A stretch of 64,000 bases of DNA from Otis tarda (Eukaryota > Chordata > Aves > Otidiformes > Otididae): NCBI GenBank assembly GCA_026413225.1, contig CM048591.1, forward strand, positions 35,805,803 to 35,869,802, given 5' to 3'. A program made the position numbers and the translations under genes. Shown piece by piece: positions 10,001 through 24,000 of the stretch (position 1 is its first letter; every line of letters starts with the position of its first letter). The notes under the pieces are model-generated. The model saw only the letters and a list, made by a program, of their open reading frames with translations, ran no database searches and was not told the DNA's origin.

Positions 10001-11887
10001 TCTTTGTTTTGCAGTGTTGTAATTAAAAATAATTTAAGTCCGGATAATTAGGGACCCGTGATTTTCACAGATGTCACATCCCTCCTCAAAGGTCTGGTCT
10101 GGCACGTTTCAGAATGGCTGCATTTTGATGGCCCAAAAAACCCTGTAATGCTTGAAATAGATTATAGAGGTTTTGTTGTTCTCTGGAGAGTATTCTGTTT
10201 TTTATTTAACTGTAAAGGTGAGTGGGAGTATGATACCCAAAAGGAAGATGAACGAGGATGAAGGAGTGGAGGTGTCCTCAATAGAAATCCTTGAAAACTG
10301 AGCAAAGGCAAATTCTGTGCTCTGATGTGTATGGATAACTCTGACTAGAGGCAGAAGAAATGGCAGCCATTGGTGAATGACGCCAGCATTTACTTTTTCA
10401 TCCTTCATTAGCCTGTTGTGTTGAGGATCCTCAGTTCCTGATATGGATGCTGTGATACTGTGTATTGTTCCAGCCCAGAAGAAAAGAAGACCAGTGTTCC
10501 CAAAACACAGGCAGCCTAAAATAATGTCAGTGGGTTAAAGAGGTCAGCGTGGATTTAGTGGTGTCCATCAGTATACGGGGAATCAAATGTGCCTAAGAAG
10601 GGGAAAAGCCAATGTTGTTTTGCCGACCATGATCCCATCTCTTGCAGATTTCCTCTCTCACTGGGAGAAGGAATAAGGAAAAGGAAATACTCCTCTGCTG
10701 CTCTGATTTGGGGATAGTCTTTAAAAAAAAAAAACTGCTGGAGAAGCACTGGAAAACAAGCTCTCCGTGTCTCAGGTGCATGTTCCTTCCCCTAGGCAGG
10801 GTTTGCTGTCCTGAACAGGCTGACAGGGTCTTTATGTTCTGGACCTGAAAAGTTTCCCCAGTGCTCACTGCCAAGGATTCTGCTAGGTTTTGATCAGCAA
10901 CAGCTGTTTGAAAAGCAGTGGTTTTTCATTATTAAAGGCAAGATTGTCCCAGTTTGTCTGGCATCTCCGTGACTCGGAGGTAGGGGGAAGACTCTGTTAC
11001 TTTAATGTGGGAAGGCATTGGTGCAGAGTTTCAGTGTATCTTTAGAGAAGGAGCTATCCTTCTGCTCTGTGCTGCTCAGTGCCTAGCATGAAGCACTAAA
11101 TTATGTACCTCCTTCCCTGTATCACTGTTAATCTCTGGACATACACGTGTTTGTGGCACTTAAGGTCTAGAAAGCCTGGGCTCCAGGCTTTTGTGTGTTT
11201 TGATGCACATCACAGATATGCATCAAACATGGATGGGTTGAATTTCTGACTCGAGCCTACTAGTACCACTGCAGAATCCATTTTAATAATAAAATAAATT
11301 GCTGAGATAAAGCCAAATTGGAATGTGGATGGACTTAAACTTGAAAATACCGAAAATACCTGCCAAACTGTAGGAGAAAATTCAGTGGTGCCTAAGGGCT
11401 GGCCTTGCTCTTGTTTCTGTTGTCATGATTTTGGCTGTGGTAGGGTAATTGCTGATTTACTCTTACCATCTTGAGAACAAAACCACTTCCCAAATTATAC
11501 ATTAAAAGCAGCTATATGGGATTTCTAGCAACTTTTATGAAAAGCAGGCAGTCTTCCTGAGCAGATTCGGAAGGTTCTCTAGAGACATGCAGGCACAGTA
11601 CTGTTATATCTTCCTCACTTGCATTCTGTGAAGGACTTTTTCTCTCTCTTCTTGCACAGCACATTGGAGCAAGAGAGATTTGAAAATTTAATGAATCTGT
11701 GATAAAACAGACTATTCTAGTTTCATATTTTTCTCATTTGTGTTTGCAGATTAACTGCACTTGTGTACAGGGAAACTTCTTCATCTGAAACAGATTCACT
11801 GTTCATTGATGTAGCCTTTTTTTTTCCCCTGATTTCCTCCTGGTATTTCTTTCAAACCATTGTAAATAGTTTTTCTATGAATACTGT

Positions 11888-11918
11888 AATTCTCAGTAAA
11901 ATGTTATTACTGAGAATT
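11888..11918. repeat. Perfect inverted repeat, 12-base arms, 7-base loop
   Basis: AATTCTCAGTAA is followed after 7 bases by its exact reverse complement TTACTGAGAATT. On the plus strand the outer bases could add three G-U pairs in RNA. The total is too short for a usual microRNA precursor. Confidence 0.85.
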
Positions 11919-12721
11919 GTGTTTCCTTTAAATGCTATATTCATTTTCTTGCAATAAATTAAATTTGGAAAGGTAAATTTAGCAGCTCGGGGAGAAGCCA
12001 TGTGTATCAAATAAGCTTTTATGTTAACAAAGAATGAAGACCAAATCAGGAGTATGAGTAATAAACATGCGGACAGCTGATCCAGAGGTGAAACCCGCTT
12101 GAATCTTAGGGCTTTTGAGAGCATGTGAAGGAGCAGGTAGCAGAGAGCCAGCAAGAGGGAAGAGTGCGGCCAAGTGTTGGCTTTGCATGTGGTTCTTTTA
12201 GGAGTTTTATTAGCACTACACTGAGGACTTAACAGAAGAGCATGTGAGGAAGATTATGACCCTTTTATTATTTTTTTTCTGTTCTCTGATGCAACATTGT
12301 CCAAGTAGCCATGGTAGGACTGCACACTGTGGTTGTGTCCCTTTCAGAAGTCAGCAGTTGGTTGGGGTTTCCATCTTCTGGCATAAAGTCTCCACTGTTG
12401 CCCTTGAGAATGACTGGGTTTGTGGTTACAGATTTAAGATGTGCAATCTTGAAACTTAGTGGCGTGAATAAGTGTGGATGAGCTAATGCCAGCTTGCTGC
12501 TTAGCATTCCCAGGTGAGAGCTGGGGGTGGTTTGAAGTGTTGTTGCTCCGTTTTTGCTTACATGGTCTTGCCTTGGAGGTGACCTTCTGTACATTGAAGA
12601 AGGAAGTAGTAGCCATTTCTGGCTGCCGTATGCTAAACCATGGGAAGCCTTGAGGGAAAGATACAGGAACTCAGTTCTGTTCCATCAGGGATAAACCTAC
12701 TTCCCTGACAAAAGAGCCCAG

Positions 12722-12741
12722 GGGTGGGGGGGGGAGGGGGC
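12722..12741 (+). repeat. G-rich run
   Basis: Runs of G (GGGG, nine or more G, GGGGG) within about 20 bases form a possible G-quadruplex motif in otherwise ordinary intron sequence. Confidence 0.6.
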
Positions 12742-15700
12742 GAAAATCAAAGCATTTTTACAGCAGTTTCGTTTCCTGTCACAACTTTCCCCAGCCGTTG
12801 CCAACAGGGAAAACTCTGCAGCGCGCTCTTCTGCAACCATTTCTCTTCCCACATCTCTGCTGCAAAGGGACCAGAAGGGAGGAAAAAGCGACTTTTGTGT
12901 CTTTTCCTGTGCCAGGCTTTTACATCTGAGGAATTTCTGGCAGGGTTTGTGGGCCTGGTTTCATATGCACCATCTCAATGTCACCAAGGAGTTTTGTCTT
13001 AACCAATTAATTCATTGTGACCATGATTGTGACTCCTTGGCACTACGGAAGTAATGTGTTTGGTTTGCAGGCTGGAAAGGTTGGGGTTTGTTCTGATACC
13101 TTATTTATTCTTAAACAACAAAGGTGCTGTCATTAGCAACTGCTCTAAACTACAAAACAACATAGTATGGCTCTTAACTCTTGAACATAATATTTAAAAG
13201 GTAGATAAATCAATTCACAAAAGCAGAAGGTGTTCTTGTAATATCAAAGGTCTTGCAAGCAAGCAATGCATAACCAAGACTTTCAAAAATTTTCCCAGAA
13301 ATTTGTCTCCTACTGAGACTTATTGCAAATGAACAGTGGAGGCGACCTGGTTGTTGGTAGGAGACATTCAGTAATGTCTGTGCTATGTGGCTTTACTCAG
13401 CAGCAAGAAAACATTCTGTGGACTAAATTTTCCTGATTTAGAGTATTTTGCTTATTTATTTTATTTTAAGTGTTCAAAGGTCATATTTAACAAACCTTTT
13501 TTAAAAAAAAATCAGGTAGTTTTGCAGCATATAATCCCAAACATTAACAAAACCTTACAGAATCAAGATGTTTTAAAAATTAATAATGCTGTCTCCTTTT
13601 GCTTCTTTTCTGAGTTATGTTGACTTCGGGGTTTCATTTTTCAGTTCTTTTAAGCGTAAAAGCTCCTGTTTTATTATAACAATATGATTATAAGACTTAA
13701 GAGTATTGAGGGGAAAACAACACATAGCAGGAGACAGATGACAGCCATTGCAAAGACCTGCCAACAATTCCTTGGAGCCATTTTGTCTCCTTACAACTTA
13801 CCTCCTCTGGGAGCTGTTCCAGTTTAAAATGTGTGCCAGATTTTTGATGGCTGCGTGGCTGTGCTGTGCCCCACCCCCCTTGCTTTCTTTCAGCTTGAGT
13901 GATGTAGCAGCTGACCTGAACTTCTGAGGCTGTGTCTGTATTGGGAAGTCAAACACTGCAAAAGCCGTGGGTCCGTAGAACAAAAGAATCGGTGCAGAGG
14001 CCGCGGTGTCCCCCAGTGAGGGTTTATGGTTTACTTATAGTTTGATTTTGGACTAACTCTAGTCTAGTCCTATGGACTGAATGCCCGCTAGTGGTTGAAG
14101 CACGTCAGGTGAGGTCTTGGAGAGAAATTTCTGCTTCAGTTACATTCAAAAGGAATCCAGCTCATGTGCCTCAAGACTGCTCTGCAGTCTAAATCATAAT
14201 GGAGTAAGTGGGGATGACCATCAGATGTATTTAAAAGGTTAACTCCTGATTTGCAATGAAATGCTAATGCACCTGCAATCTGAAAAAGCATTTACCTTTT
14301 TGAGTTATTTGCACTACTTAAAATACCTTCACAAGCCAAGTGCTTGTGAAAACTGCAGGAAATAATCCAAGTCTGGGAGAGCTTCTCTATGTCATGTGAA
14401 TATTTAGAGCCTTATTTTCACACAGCTGTGAAAAGCTCTCTATTCAGCTGATGGGTTGACTTGAGTTTTAAATTTAGTAAGTTGCTTGGCTAGTACTTAC
14501 TTCCTTTGCAAGCAAGAGTGTAGGTAGATAAGAAAAGTAACATCATCCACAGGGAAAAGAAATCATATAGATTTATGGACAGAGAGGGCTGTATTTTAAG
14601 ATAAAATAGTAATAATAGTAATAAATAATTGCAATGAAAAGGAAAACAACACAAAGAGAGAGAAAGAAAACTCAAAAAACCCAAGTGATGCAACTGCTTA
14701 CCACCTGCTGACCGATACCCAGCAGTCCCTGATTGCCACCGCCTGGCCAGCTCCCCCCAGTTTGTATGCCGAGCATGACCACACATGGTGTGGAATATCT
14801 CTTTGGCCAGTTTGGGTCAGCTGTCCCAATAACAGTTTGCTACACATCCCCAAAAGGGCTACAAAGAGACACTTCTACTGCCAATTCCCTGAATAGTTTT
14901 AGAGCCATGCTATTGTTCTTGCTCTGTTGTCTTTTGTATCTGTGCTCCCGAGAGAGAGATTTTATTAGATTTTACTTGTGTGGCTTTTGTGGTTTCACTG
15001 AGACGTGAGAATATAATGGTATGGTCATGCCAATAAAATACATAGGTAGCTAATACTTTCCATGGATCAGTTAGATATCTTGTGTTTGGTTTAACCTATA
15101 TTTGCTATTGATGATACTGACTCCCCAAGCTCAGCCTGTGTTGAAGCCTGAACATATTGATGAGTCGAGTGAAAAAATAATTAACAATGCTCTAATTTCT
15201 TTTCTTTATGTGATGGGACATTTGTAACCCTGTAGTAAGATGATACAGTGTATAGGAGTAACCGCAGCAAATACACTATTTTACTGTTATATATCTCATT
15301 ATATGTCTCTGTACTTCAAGAGTCATTGTAATCTCTGCAATGTTCCTTGGTAGGGGCATGTGGATGTCAAAATTTTCAAGGCTGTATGGGTCTTTGAAGT
15401 TTTCAGAAAGCCCTTTTTGTTACAGAGTGCATTCAAGTAAAGTGGATAGATTTTATTTTTTCATTAAATCTTTCTAAATCAAATGTCAGCTACGTAGTGT
15501 ACTTTACCGTCATGCTGCAGAAAGGATGCTTATCTGTACTTAAGCAAATAGCCTTGATGAGAGCTCTGTTCCTTCTGTTTACTTTTGTTTTCTAGAGCTA
15601 TTATATTTTTCTGTGCATAAGACTTAATGGTAGTGCTGAGCAGCATTCCAACTGATCTTGGTTCCTGAATATGAACTGATAACTTGCAAAGAGTTGTTCA

Positions 15701-17319
15701 AGCAGTGGACCTCAACCTGAATAACCTGTGTTGTATTTTTTCAGCGGAGCGTTCAGGGGAGCTGCACACAGCTGCGGTCCAGGAGGACGTGTGTCTGGGT
15801 AACGACACAGAGACTGCTTTGGCTGCAGCTTGTGCTGCAAATAACTGTACGGACAGGGATATCCCGGTGGCATCCTACAGATACACCCAGTCCTCTGCGT
15901 CCATCTTTGCTGCTGTGAGGACAAAACCAGACAGAGTGTGACAGACACTTCCTTTATACAACACTAACTGAGTATGCACAGTTTCAGAGCTCAATTGCTT
16001 GAGTGACATGAAAAGCAGCTGTGCCGCTGAAACTAACCCAGTTTTGCCGATGTTCAGATGCCTTGGCAGTTTGCTGCTTTTGGGGTGATGTGTGTGGCAA
16101 TTACTCTTCCTCTGTTCTGGTCCTGGTCCTCTCTCAGGAACTATGAAACTCTTAGGAGCCATATAAATACATTACTTGTACTTGCTTTTTTACACTACAA
16201 ATGTGTTTGTTTTTATAGCAGTTGTTCTGCCTACATAACCCTCATCTCCCCTGCTAATTTCACCTCCGCAAGCTCTGCAGAAAGGTCTGTGAGTCACTCT
16301 CTGCTGCTCTGTGTTTGAAGATGGATTTAAAATTCTTGAATCCAATTAGGGTTTCCCTGTAGACATGCAAGCCTTTTTCATTTCATGTTCCTCTGCTTTA
16401 CTTTTCCTTGTGGAACCAGCAATGAAATTACTGCAGTGCATCCCCTATTCACAGATCTGTATATGATTATGTATCAAGCACTCCCAGCCATGAGGATGTG
16501 CACATTATACTCAGACAAAGGAGATACGTGCTTTTGTGTATGTGTCCCATTTTTTTTTAATGTGTCAACATAGGAGATATTTAGGTGCATACATCCTACC
16601 TCTGGTAACCTGCAGTACCTCTTTAGGCAGACTTTAGAACAAAGTGGTACGTCAGAGAAAATGACAACCTACTGCTACCATCTGACCAGTGCAAAATATC
16701 TAAAAATGATGCTTCTGTTTTATATGTGTCTGCTGCAAACACAAACAGAAGGGCAAAATGTGGATACTAGCAGAAAAGACATCAGCAAGCTTTTTGGAGC
16801 AGACTTGAGCAGAGCATTACCCTGTTACAAATTAAGGGATGAAAGTGGCTTCTGAAGTGGTGATTAATATTTTATGTTGCATATCCAAGTTGCAAATTAT
16901 GGTAGTTTAATGAGACAAGCAGTACTATTTTGATATATAGCATAGTCAGCTATGAACATTTAAAAATAATGAGGTGGGCCATTATGGTGCTGAGAGGCTG
17001 GATTAAATGAGTTTAAAAAAACATACTTCTGGACTGGTTTTGTATTGTTCTTCATTTGAAGCTTTAGATGTTCGTGTTTCCAAACCTTCCAACAAGTGCA
17101 GAGGCCAAATGCTTACTTTAAAAGTCCATGAAGTAGACATTTTCAAGGAATCATTTGCCTCCTAGTTCTAGAGCTTTTAGCAAAATACTGAATAAAATTG
17201 CAAGATTTCAGAGTAATAAAAGCTCAGAAATTTCAAAATCAATAAAGTGAATTCCCCCATATAAGTATAGAATATACTTATATTTGGGCTTCTCTTTCCA
17301 TTGTTGGTGTTGGGATAAT

Positions 17320-18090
17320 AACCTTCCTAACAAATGACCTCAGCTGCTCCTCGGAAGTCTTGCCCTGAAGGCCTTTCACCATCTTTGTCACCCTCCTCTG
17401 CACACACTCTAGCAGTTTGATGTCTTTCTTGTACTGAGGTGCCCTGAGCTGCAGATAGTACTCCAGGTGGGGCCATACTGTGGCAGTCTAGGGTGGGACA
17501 GTTGCCTCCCTCGACTGATGAGCGATGCTGTGCTTGATGCCCCCCAGGACACAGTTGGCCCTTTTGGCTGCCAAGGCACACTGTTGACTCATATTCAACT
17601 TGCCATCAACCCAACCCCCCAGATAACTTTTCACGAGGTTGCTCTCCAGTCGTATCATCCCCCGATTTGTACGCATAACCGGGATCACCCTGTCCCAGAT
17701 GGAGAATCCTGCACTTGCTCTTGTTAAATTTCATATGGTTCATGATTGCCCGGCTCTGTAGTCTGTCCAGATCTCTCTGCAAGGCCTCTCTGCCCTTGAG
17801 GGAGTCCACAGCTCCTCCTCGTTTAGTATCATTGTCAAATTTACTTAATATACATTCGATTCCTGCATCCAGATCATTTATAAAAATGTTAAAGAGTACT
17901 GGTCCTACAGTTGAGCCCTGGGGAAAATCCCACTGGTGACCTGCCGCTGGCTGATGTGACCCCATTTACTGTAACTCTTTGAGCCAAACCTGTCAGCCAG
18001 TTGTTTGCCCAGTGTATTATAGACGTGTCTAGCTCTGTGCTGGACATTTTGTCCAGAAGGATATTGTGAGAGACAGTGTTAAAATCATGG
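17320..18090 (-). mobile_element. CR1-type LINE fragment, internal ORF2 part, minus orientation
   Basis: The minus strand encodes a decayed part of CR1 ORF2. Recognisable pieces are [19 protein letters not shown], then a stretch matching the family's FADDTK box, then [12 protein letters not shown] and the following C-terminal linker up to the region before the tail. In intact elements the FADD box carries catalytic aspartates of the reverse transcriptase. Here it reads FDNDTK, so the site is altered. The element lacks the 3' tail at the 17320 side and is truncated at the 18090 side. Wording differs clearly from the other CR1 copies in the window, which suggests an older subfamily. Confidence 0.88.
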
Positions 18091-21000
18091 ATAATGAATG
18101 CTTTAATTAAGTACTAGACATCCTCTCCATTACATATGTTTTTAGCTACTTATGTTCACAGCAGCAGAGTGTGAAACTTCTTTAACCAATCCTTAAGACT
18201 GTAAAGAAAGTTATACTTGAGTTCTCTACAAAGTGCTTTAAATTCCACCTCCTCCAGTTCTACTTTGTGAGTTGTTTTTCTGTACATAAAACTGCAGAGA
18301 TGACTCACCTGTGCTGGGTGATATCTTGACCCCAGTAGAGCAGTTTTATAAAAACAGCAGGATTACAGCTCGGTTCTTCTGCACTGAGTAGACGGTGTCA
18401 GCTCCAGATGAATTTCACAAACTTCGCTGTGCATGTTAGAGACTCTGCCTATAGGGTGCTGTTCAGTGGCAGTGGGAAAGAAAGGCACTAGCTAAATGAG
18501 GATCACTGTACCAATATCGAAATATTAGTGTGTGACCCTGGCAAGTGCCTGTGATTGCTGTATTAACAATACCATTGAGGTTAAAGCCACTATGAAGGCC
18601 ATACAAGTAAAACAAACTATAGAAGAAAAAATTACTTTGCCACTTTTATGCGAACGGCTTCTTTTGGCAGTGGTCTGAAGGACACGAGTCTGTCAGTTCC
18701 CAGCCAAAACTTAGACAGGGCAAGTATGCAGTGTAGATCTGCCTGAAATGATGGATGTGGAAAAGGAAGGATGGGAGGATGGCCATGTCGTGTCACTCAG
18801 GCTGGCCAAAGAGCCTGAAGCAGTAATGAGTTATGGCTAGCCTGGGGGATAGACCAGGCTGTGGAAGGCTGCTCAGCGACTGAGTGTCTATGTACGTCTT
18901 GGAGATCAACCCAGATTTCCAGGTTCCCAGAAGATGAAGAGCCTGGTCTTCAGGCACTGTGTGGGTGATAAAAATGTCGTGCTTCCTGAAGTATTCATTT
19001 GTGCTTTTAAATTTTTCATCTATACTCAAGGTTTTGATTTAAGGCTAGGAAGACAGATTTTGGTATGTTGAAGTAAACAGGAGCTTGTGAGACAGATATA
19101 CATCAACATCGACATTGATACATACACGTCAAACATTTTTGTATAGGCAATTTCTGTAGCTTCATTCATTCCAACTACAGAAGATGTATGGAAATTTTTA
19201 AGCTCTTAAGATACTAATGTTTATTATTAATTTATTGTAGTAATTACAGAATTTTTGTTTTATGTATATTGAGAAAGAAAATAGATGACACAGTGATTTT
19301 CTTTGAACTTGAATTCTCAAGTAAGTGGTTCTTCCTTGAGGTACTTGTGACATGTTGAAGAATATTCAAAACACAAATACTTTAAAAGTTTGGTGAGGAC
19401 ATGAAATAATATATCCAGTGATGATGCCGACTACTATGGTGGTAGTGGGAACATCTGTCTGTGATTCTGAGGTAAGAGGTGAGCCAACCTGGAGAGTTAT
19501 AGCATCTTCTTTCACTAATAAACAGTAACTGAAAAATAGTTAAAGCCCAGTGAGGCTTGTGAGATATTTAAAGTACAGATAGGTGCTTGAGAATAAATAT
19601 TCTCTGTACAACTAAATGAAGTATAAGTAGATATTTGTGGCTTTATATTGTGCAAGACACTCCTCTCTTACTAGTTTTCCTCCCTGATCCTCAGTAATGA
19701 GTTCCAAATCCAGTGTTTCTTCTTTTGGCTGGTGAGGCCACTGGCTGATCTGTCCTGTGGAGAAGGTTCTTGGTAATAAGTAATCAGGTGATACAGGAGT
19801 AATGCTTTAACACCTGCTATAGAACAGAGCAATTTTTGCTGAGAACTACAAATTTTCATGAAATTTTTGTCAGGTGTTGATACACTGCAACGTTTATCCA
19901 TGGCATGTAGAAAATGTAGACAAAAAGTCCTTATGAGCATTTGATTGGGGCATAGAAGTTTCAGTTTGTGTTTGCAAGCACTTTTTAAGCCAGGGTTTCA
20001 CTGACTGCTGTTCTTTCTTAAGCATTTTCAGTTTCTTAAGAGTAGAAGAGGTTATTCAGAAGTGAAAGGCTCTGAAAGCAAGAAGGACATCCAGTGACAC
20101 TGCAAACCACAGCCTACTTGTGAGCAAGTAGGGTATAGAGTTGTAAGAGCAAGGGAGCTTGTCTGGTGAGAAATTCTGTCACTCCTTTCATAATGGCAGA
20201 GAGGACCACATCCTCTGGGTCTTTCCCTGAAGCCTGGAGACCACCTCAGTCAGCAAAGACAGTTTTGATTCACATCAGGAAGTGAGGGACCCCTCAGCAT
20301 CAGGGATGCATGTAAGAGCACAATTACTGTTGAGGGAAAAAAAAGGAGAAGGCGTCAGAGGAGTATCACTCTGGAAAACACTGTTCAGGAGACAAGAACA
20401 GATTGAAGATGTGCACGACGGTGAGGATTAGTAGGCGAGACTGATAGAAGCAGACTCATTGTAATTTAGAACCAAATATGAGTATTTATTATCCTTCTTC
20501 TGAAGGCCTCCTGTGGAAGCTCTGTAGTTGTGCAAATATGACAACTGGGGATTTAATTTTCCTAAAAAAGGCAATATTGAGTAAGTCCTTTCATATAAAT
20601 AATGGCTTTTTCATAGGAACGGAAAAAAAAAGACCTCTTGAAATTTTCAAGTTTCCATTTTAAGCTGTCTAAAAGGGAGAAACACAAACATTCAAACCAG
20701 AAATGCTGGGGTTAAAAACCACACATTTTTGGAGTTGGTCTGAGAGAGGAAAAATGCTGACGCATTTCCATATGGGGATGCAGTCTTTGTAGGAAATGCT
20801 GACACACCAAAATAATCCCCTTCTTGTTTACACCAGTAACTTTAGGAAATGGTGGTAAACAAATAGTTAAGGAATGAGTCATGCATGGCAATACATAAAT
20901 ACTTTTGACTGTACAGTCCTGATTACACCAATGATAATTGGTCTTTTGCTCTTGTTTTGTGTGATGAGAGCAATTTTGTGATGCAATGATGGCTGAAATT

Positions 21001-24000
21001 CTGACATATTTCAGGCTCTGATGTATCTCAGGCTCTGGCACGTTCAGTGATGCTCATTATCAAAGTGCCACAGCACAGCTAAGCCATGGTAACGGCTGCA
21101 TTGCAAGCTTTTCGTCTGCAGCAAGCACAAATTCAACTTAATTTAGTAAATAATTTTAAAACTACTTTTGAGCACTAACCTCTGCAGAATCCAGCACTGT
21201 CAGAGAGGTTATTCATTGTTCAAGGCTTTTAAGCTTATTATCTTTTCTCTGCTTTTCTCCCCACCAAACTATGTGGAGGCCTACGAAATGAGTCTAAAGA
21301 AAGTGGGTCTGTATGGAAAAATCAAGATAATTGTGTTTTGTAGGAGTAGCGTATCTGATTAAGACAGAAAGGGAAAAGGGAAATGATTGGCAGGGTATTT
21401 TGGAGTTTCAACAGTATTAATAAAATAATAACTTTATAATTTAACTTTATACAGAGAAGTCCACTTGACATTTCAGTCGTGTTTAAAATACCCAAATCTC
21501 AGTATGTATGCTTCAGATTTAGGTACTTGCTATGCCAAGTAGGTGAATTATCAGTGAAGTAAGGGTTAAATGAGTTATGATTTATTGCAGTCCATAGGTA
21601 GAGGAAAAGAAAAAAAAAGGTTACTCCCTTTGTCAAGGGAGTTTTCAACTGAGACAGTAAAAATAAGTGCATTGATTTTTTGGCTTTATGGGTGAGACTA
21701 TGTAAATATATTTATTTTGAGCTTTGGCAATTTGGGAATCATAGAAGAAGATATTCAACTGAAAAGCCAGTACTGACCTAAAATTTGCATCAGTATGTTA
21801 ATGGTGCCTGTCTGGGGGATGTTACAAGGTCACATTTCTTCTAGTCTTCCCCAGAACACTGCTAATTTGAAAATTGAGTGTTTCGGTGTTCTTTTTTTTT
21901 CGTGCTTACTTGCGCAGAGATCAGTGACTTTGGAACAGTGGTGCTTGTTTTGGCTGGGAGCACTTTCAGTCAAGCCTGTGGTTTCCAGCATAGAGTGTGC
22001 TATGAGTTGTGTCTCAGAGCGTATTGCTCCCCTGCGACCTCCCCTTAGAGGGAAGCTGCACTTACTCTCAGCTCTTGCTTTTGTTTTATTTCAGCCTAAA
22101 AAAATAAGCTCTCTGTGGAGAAGCTTGACTGTAGTCTACTTTTACCTTTCTTCTAGCAGAACACGAGTTAGTTTACCTCCCTCTTCCATTCAGAATTATT
22201 TTAAATGTCCACTACAACAGGGAGACTGAAGGAAATCTCATCTCGTACTTCTGTGTTCCATCCTTCCTTGGACCTCTTCTGATACTGGTCTTGAAGAGAC
22301 ATTGGAAAAAAATACTAATTTGCAGAAATTAACAGCAGTGCTAAGAGAAGACAAAAAATTCAGAGTTTTTGAGAAGAGCATCTTGGCACAATCATGTTGC
22401 AATAATCTAGCGGAAGAGAAATACGATGCTGTTCATTGTTTCGTAGTGTATAAAGACACAAACAAACAGGGAAAAAACAAGAGTTCACAGAAGTCTCGAT
22501 ATGACATCTGCTTTTCTCTAAAACATGTAATAGTAACCTTGTTGAAATAAGCTGCTCATTGTAATAGTATGTAATAGTACTGTTATCATTTAAGATTAAT
22601 TCTTGCCATTGTGGTGAAGTCAAATGAAATTTAATAGGAACTTGACTTCCTTCAATCAACGTGGCAGTCACTGCTTGGTTCTTCAGTCTTTTTCTGTAGA
22701 ACTCATTTTCATTTTTTGATGGAGTCATAAATTTCCCATAAACAAGTACACAGAGGAATAGTTTGCTTTTAACAACGAAACAAGGACTTAGGTAATTTGT
22801 GCTGTTGAACTAGTGGAAAATAGTCACGCTTTTCAACAGCATATAAAAGATTTATTTCCCTTTTTTTTCCCCCACTAAAAGATTTACTTTTTAAAAATAG
22901 CGCTTCCTAGATGAATAAAATTATCTATATTTCCAACGATAACATTGCTTGTTTCAATAGGGAAATCCAGAGCTTCAGCCAAGTGGGTTTAGTTTTTGTT
23001 AATTTTTACTTCTGCAGACTAAAAGGGAAAAAAAATGAAATGGAAATTTGCTTAATTGTTTATACTCAGTTTTTTCTTGTCTGGAAGGCAACCACAGGGA
23101 GATGTGGAAGCTGGGAGTAGTATAGACAGACCAAAGGCCTGGCAGAGTTCCACTAACAGCGGTGTGGTTTGGCTTTTAGGATCATCTCCCACTAGGAAGA
23201 GGGTGAAATTCTGATGTAATAGAAAAGGGAAGAGGCTGTTCTGACTGCTTGTGTTACGTACTGTGTCTCTCTTCACTTAGTTATCAGTGCAGAGTGTTGC
23301 CTGTAGTTCAAAGGGAATTGAAGAGTTCCCAACAGCCTGTTCTCTTCCTTGCTACCTTCCGGCAGCTGGCTTACGGGTGAGCTGGAAGCAGTGATGTGTT
23401 GGACACAGATCCCAGGATTTCTTTGTTGAAAGTCTGCAGGGATGTTTAGGGCAGGTTGGGTGGTCTCAGTGGTACGAGTGCCCCTGTCATCCTAGATCCT
23501 GCTAAATCTCTTTGACAGAGATAGGTTGTTATTAGGGCTTATTAAAAATTCATAACCAGGAGTGTAATGCTGCTGAAATTAATTTTAGACTGCTGATGGG
23601 TTGAAGTGGTAGGAGAGAGCAGTGAGAATTTCTCACTTGTGGAAATCCTGTACTCATACACACTGTGCAGGCTACCAAAAAGGTTTTTGTAGGTGGCCCC
23701 TAAAAAGGTGCTCACTTGGCTCAGCATGATCACGTATGGTATCTTGCAATAATTCAGAGTTAAGCTTGGGCTGTAATTCTGAACGACTTTGAGCTCTCAG
23801 TCCATAAAGTCTTTGTTTGAGATGTCAGCAGTATGCTGTCATTTCAGTCCTTTCTTAGAACAAAGTGATCTGGGATCATCAGTTGGCTTCTTGCTTGTCA
23901 CAAGAGCCAGGAAATGGAAAAGACTTTGTCACTGTCATGTAGGGCTGGATCTCTTGTGTAATTGAAAGTGGTGGGGAAAATTGTCTCCCATGATGGGCAG

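Larger units (their letters stand above)
4082..17319. other. Intron 1, unique AT-rich sequence without a recognisable gene
   Basis: Over 13 kb contains only short chance frames. I see no exon of endophilin, no tRNA and no CR1 tail. Individual items inside it (a perfect hairpin near 11888, a G-rich run near 12722, a candidate cryptic exon near 15745) are listed separately. Old, diverged repeats could be present below my detection. Confidence 0.5.

Noticed and set aside
21795-22229. 144-codon plus-strand open frame
   Set aside because: Hydrophobic, low-information sequence without motif or initiation context. It is within chance expectation for 64 kb.
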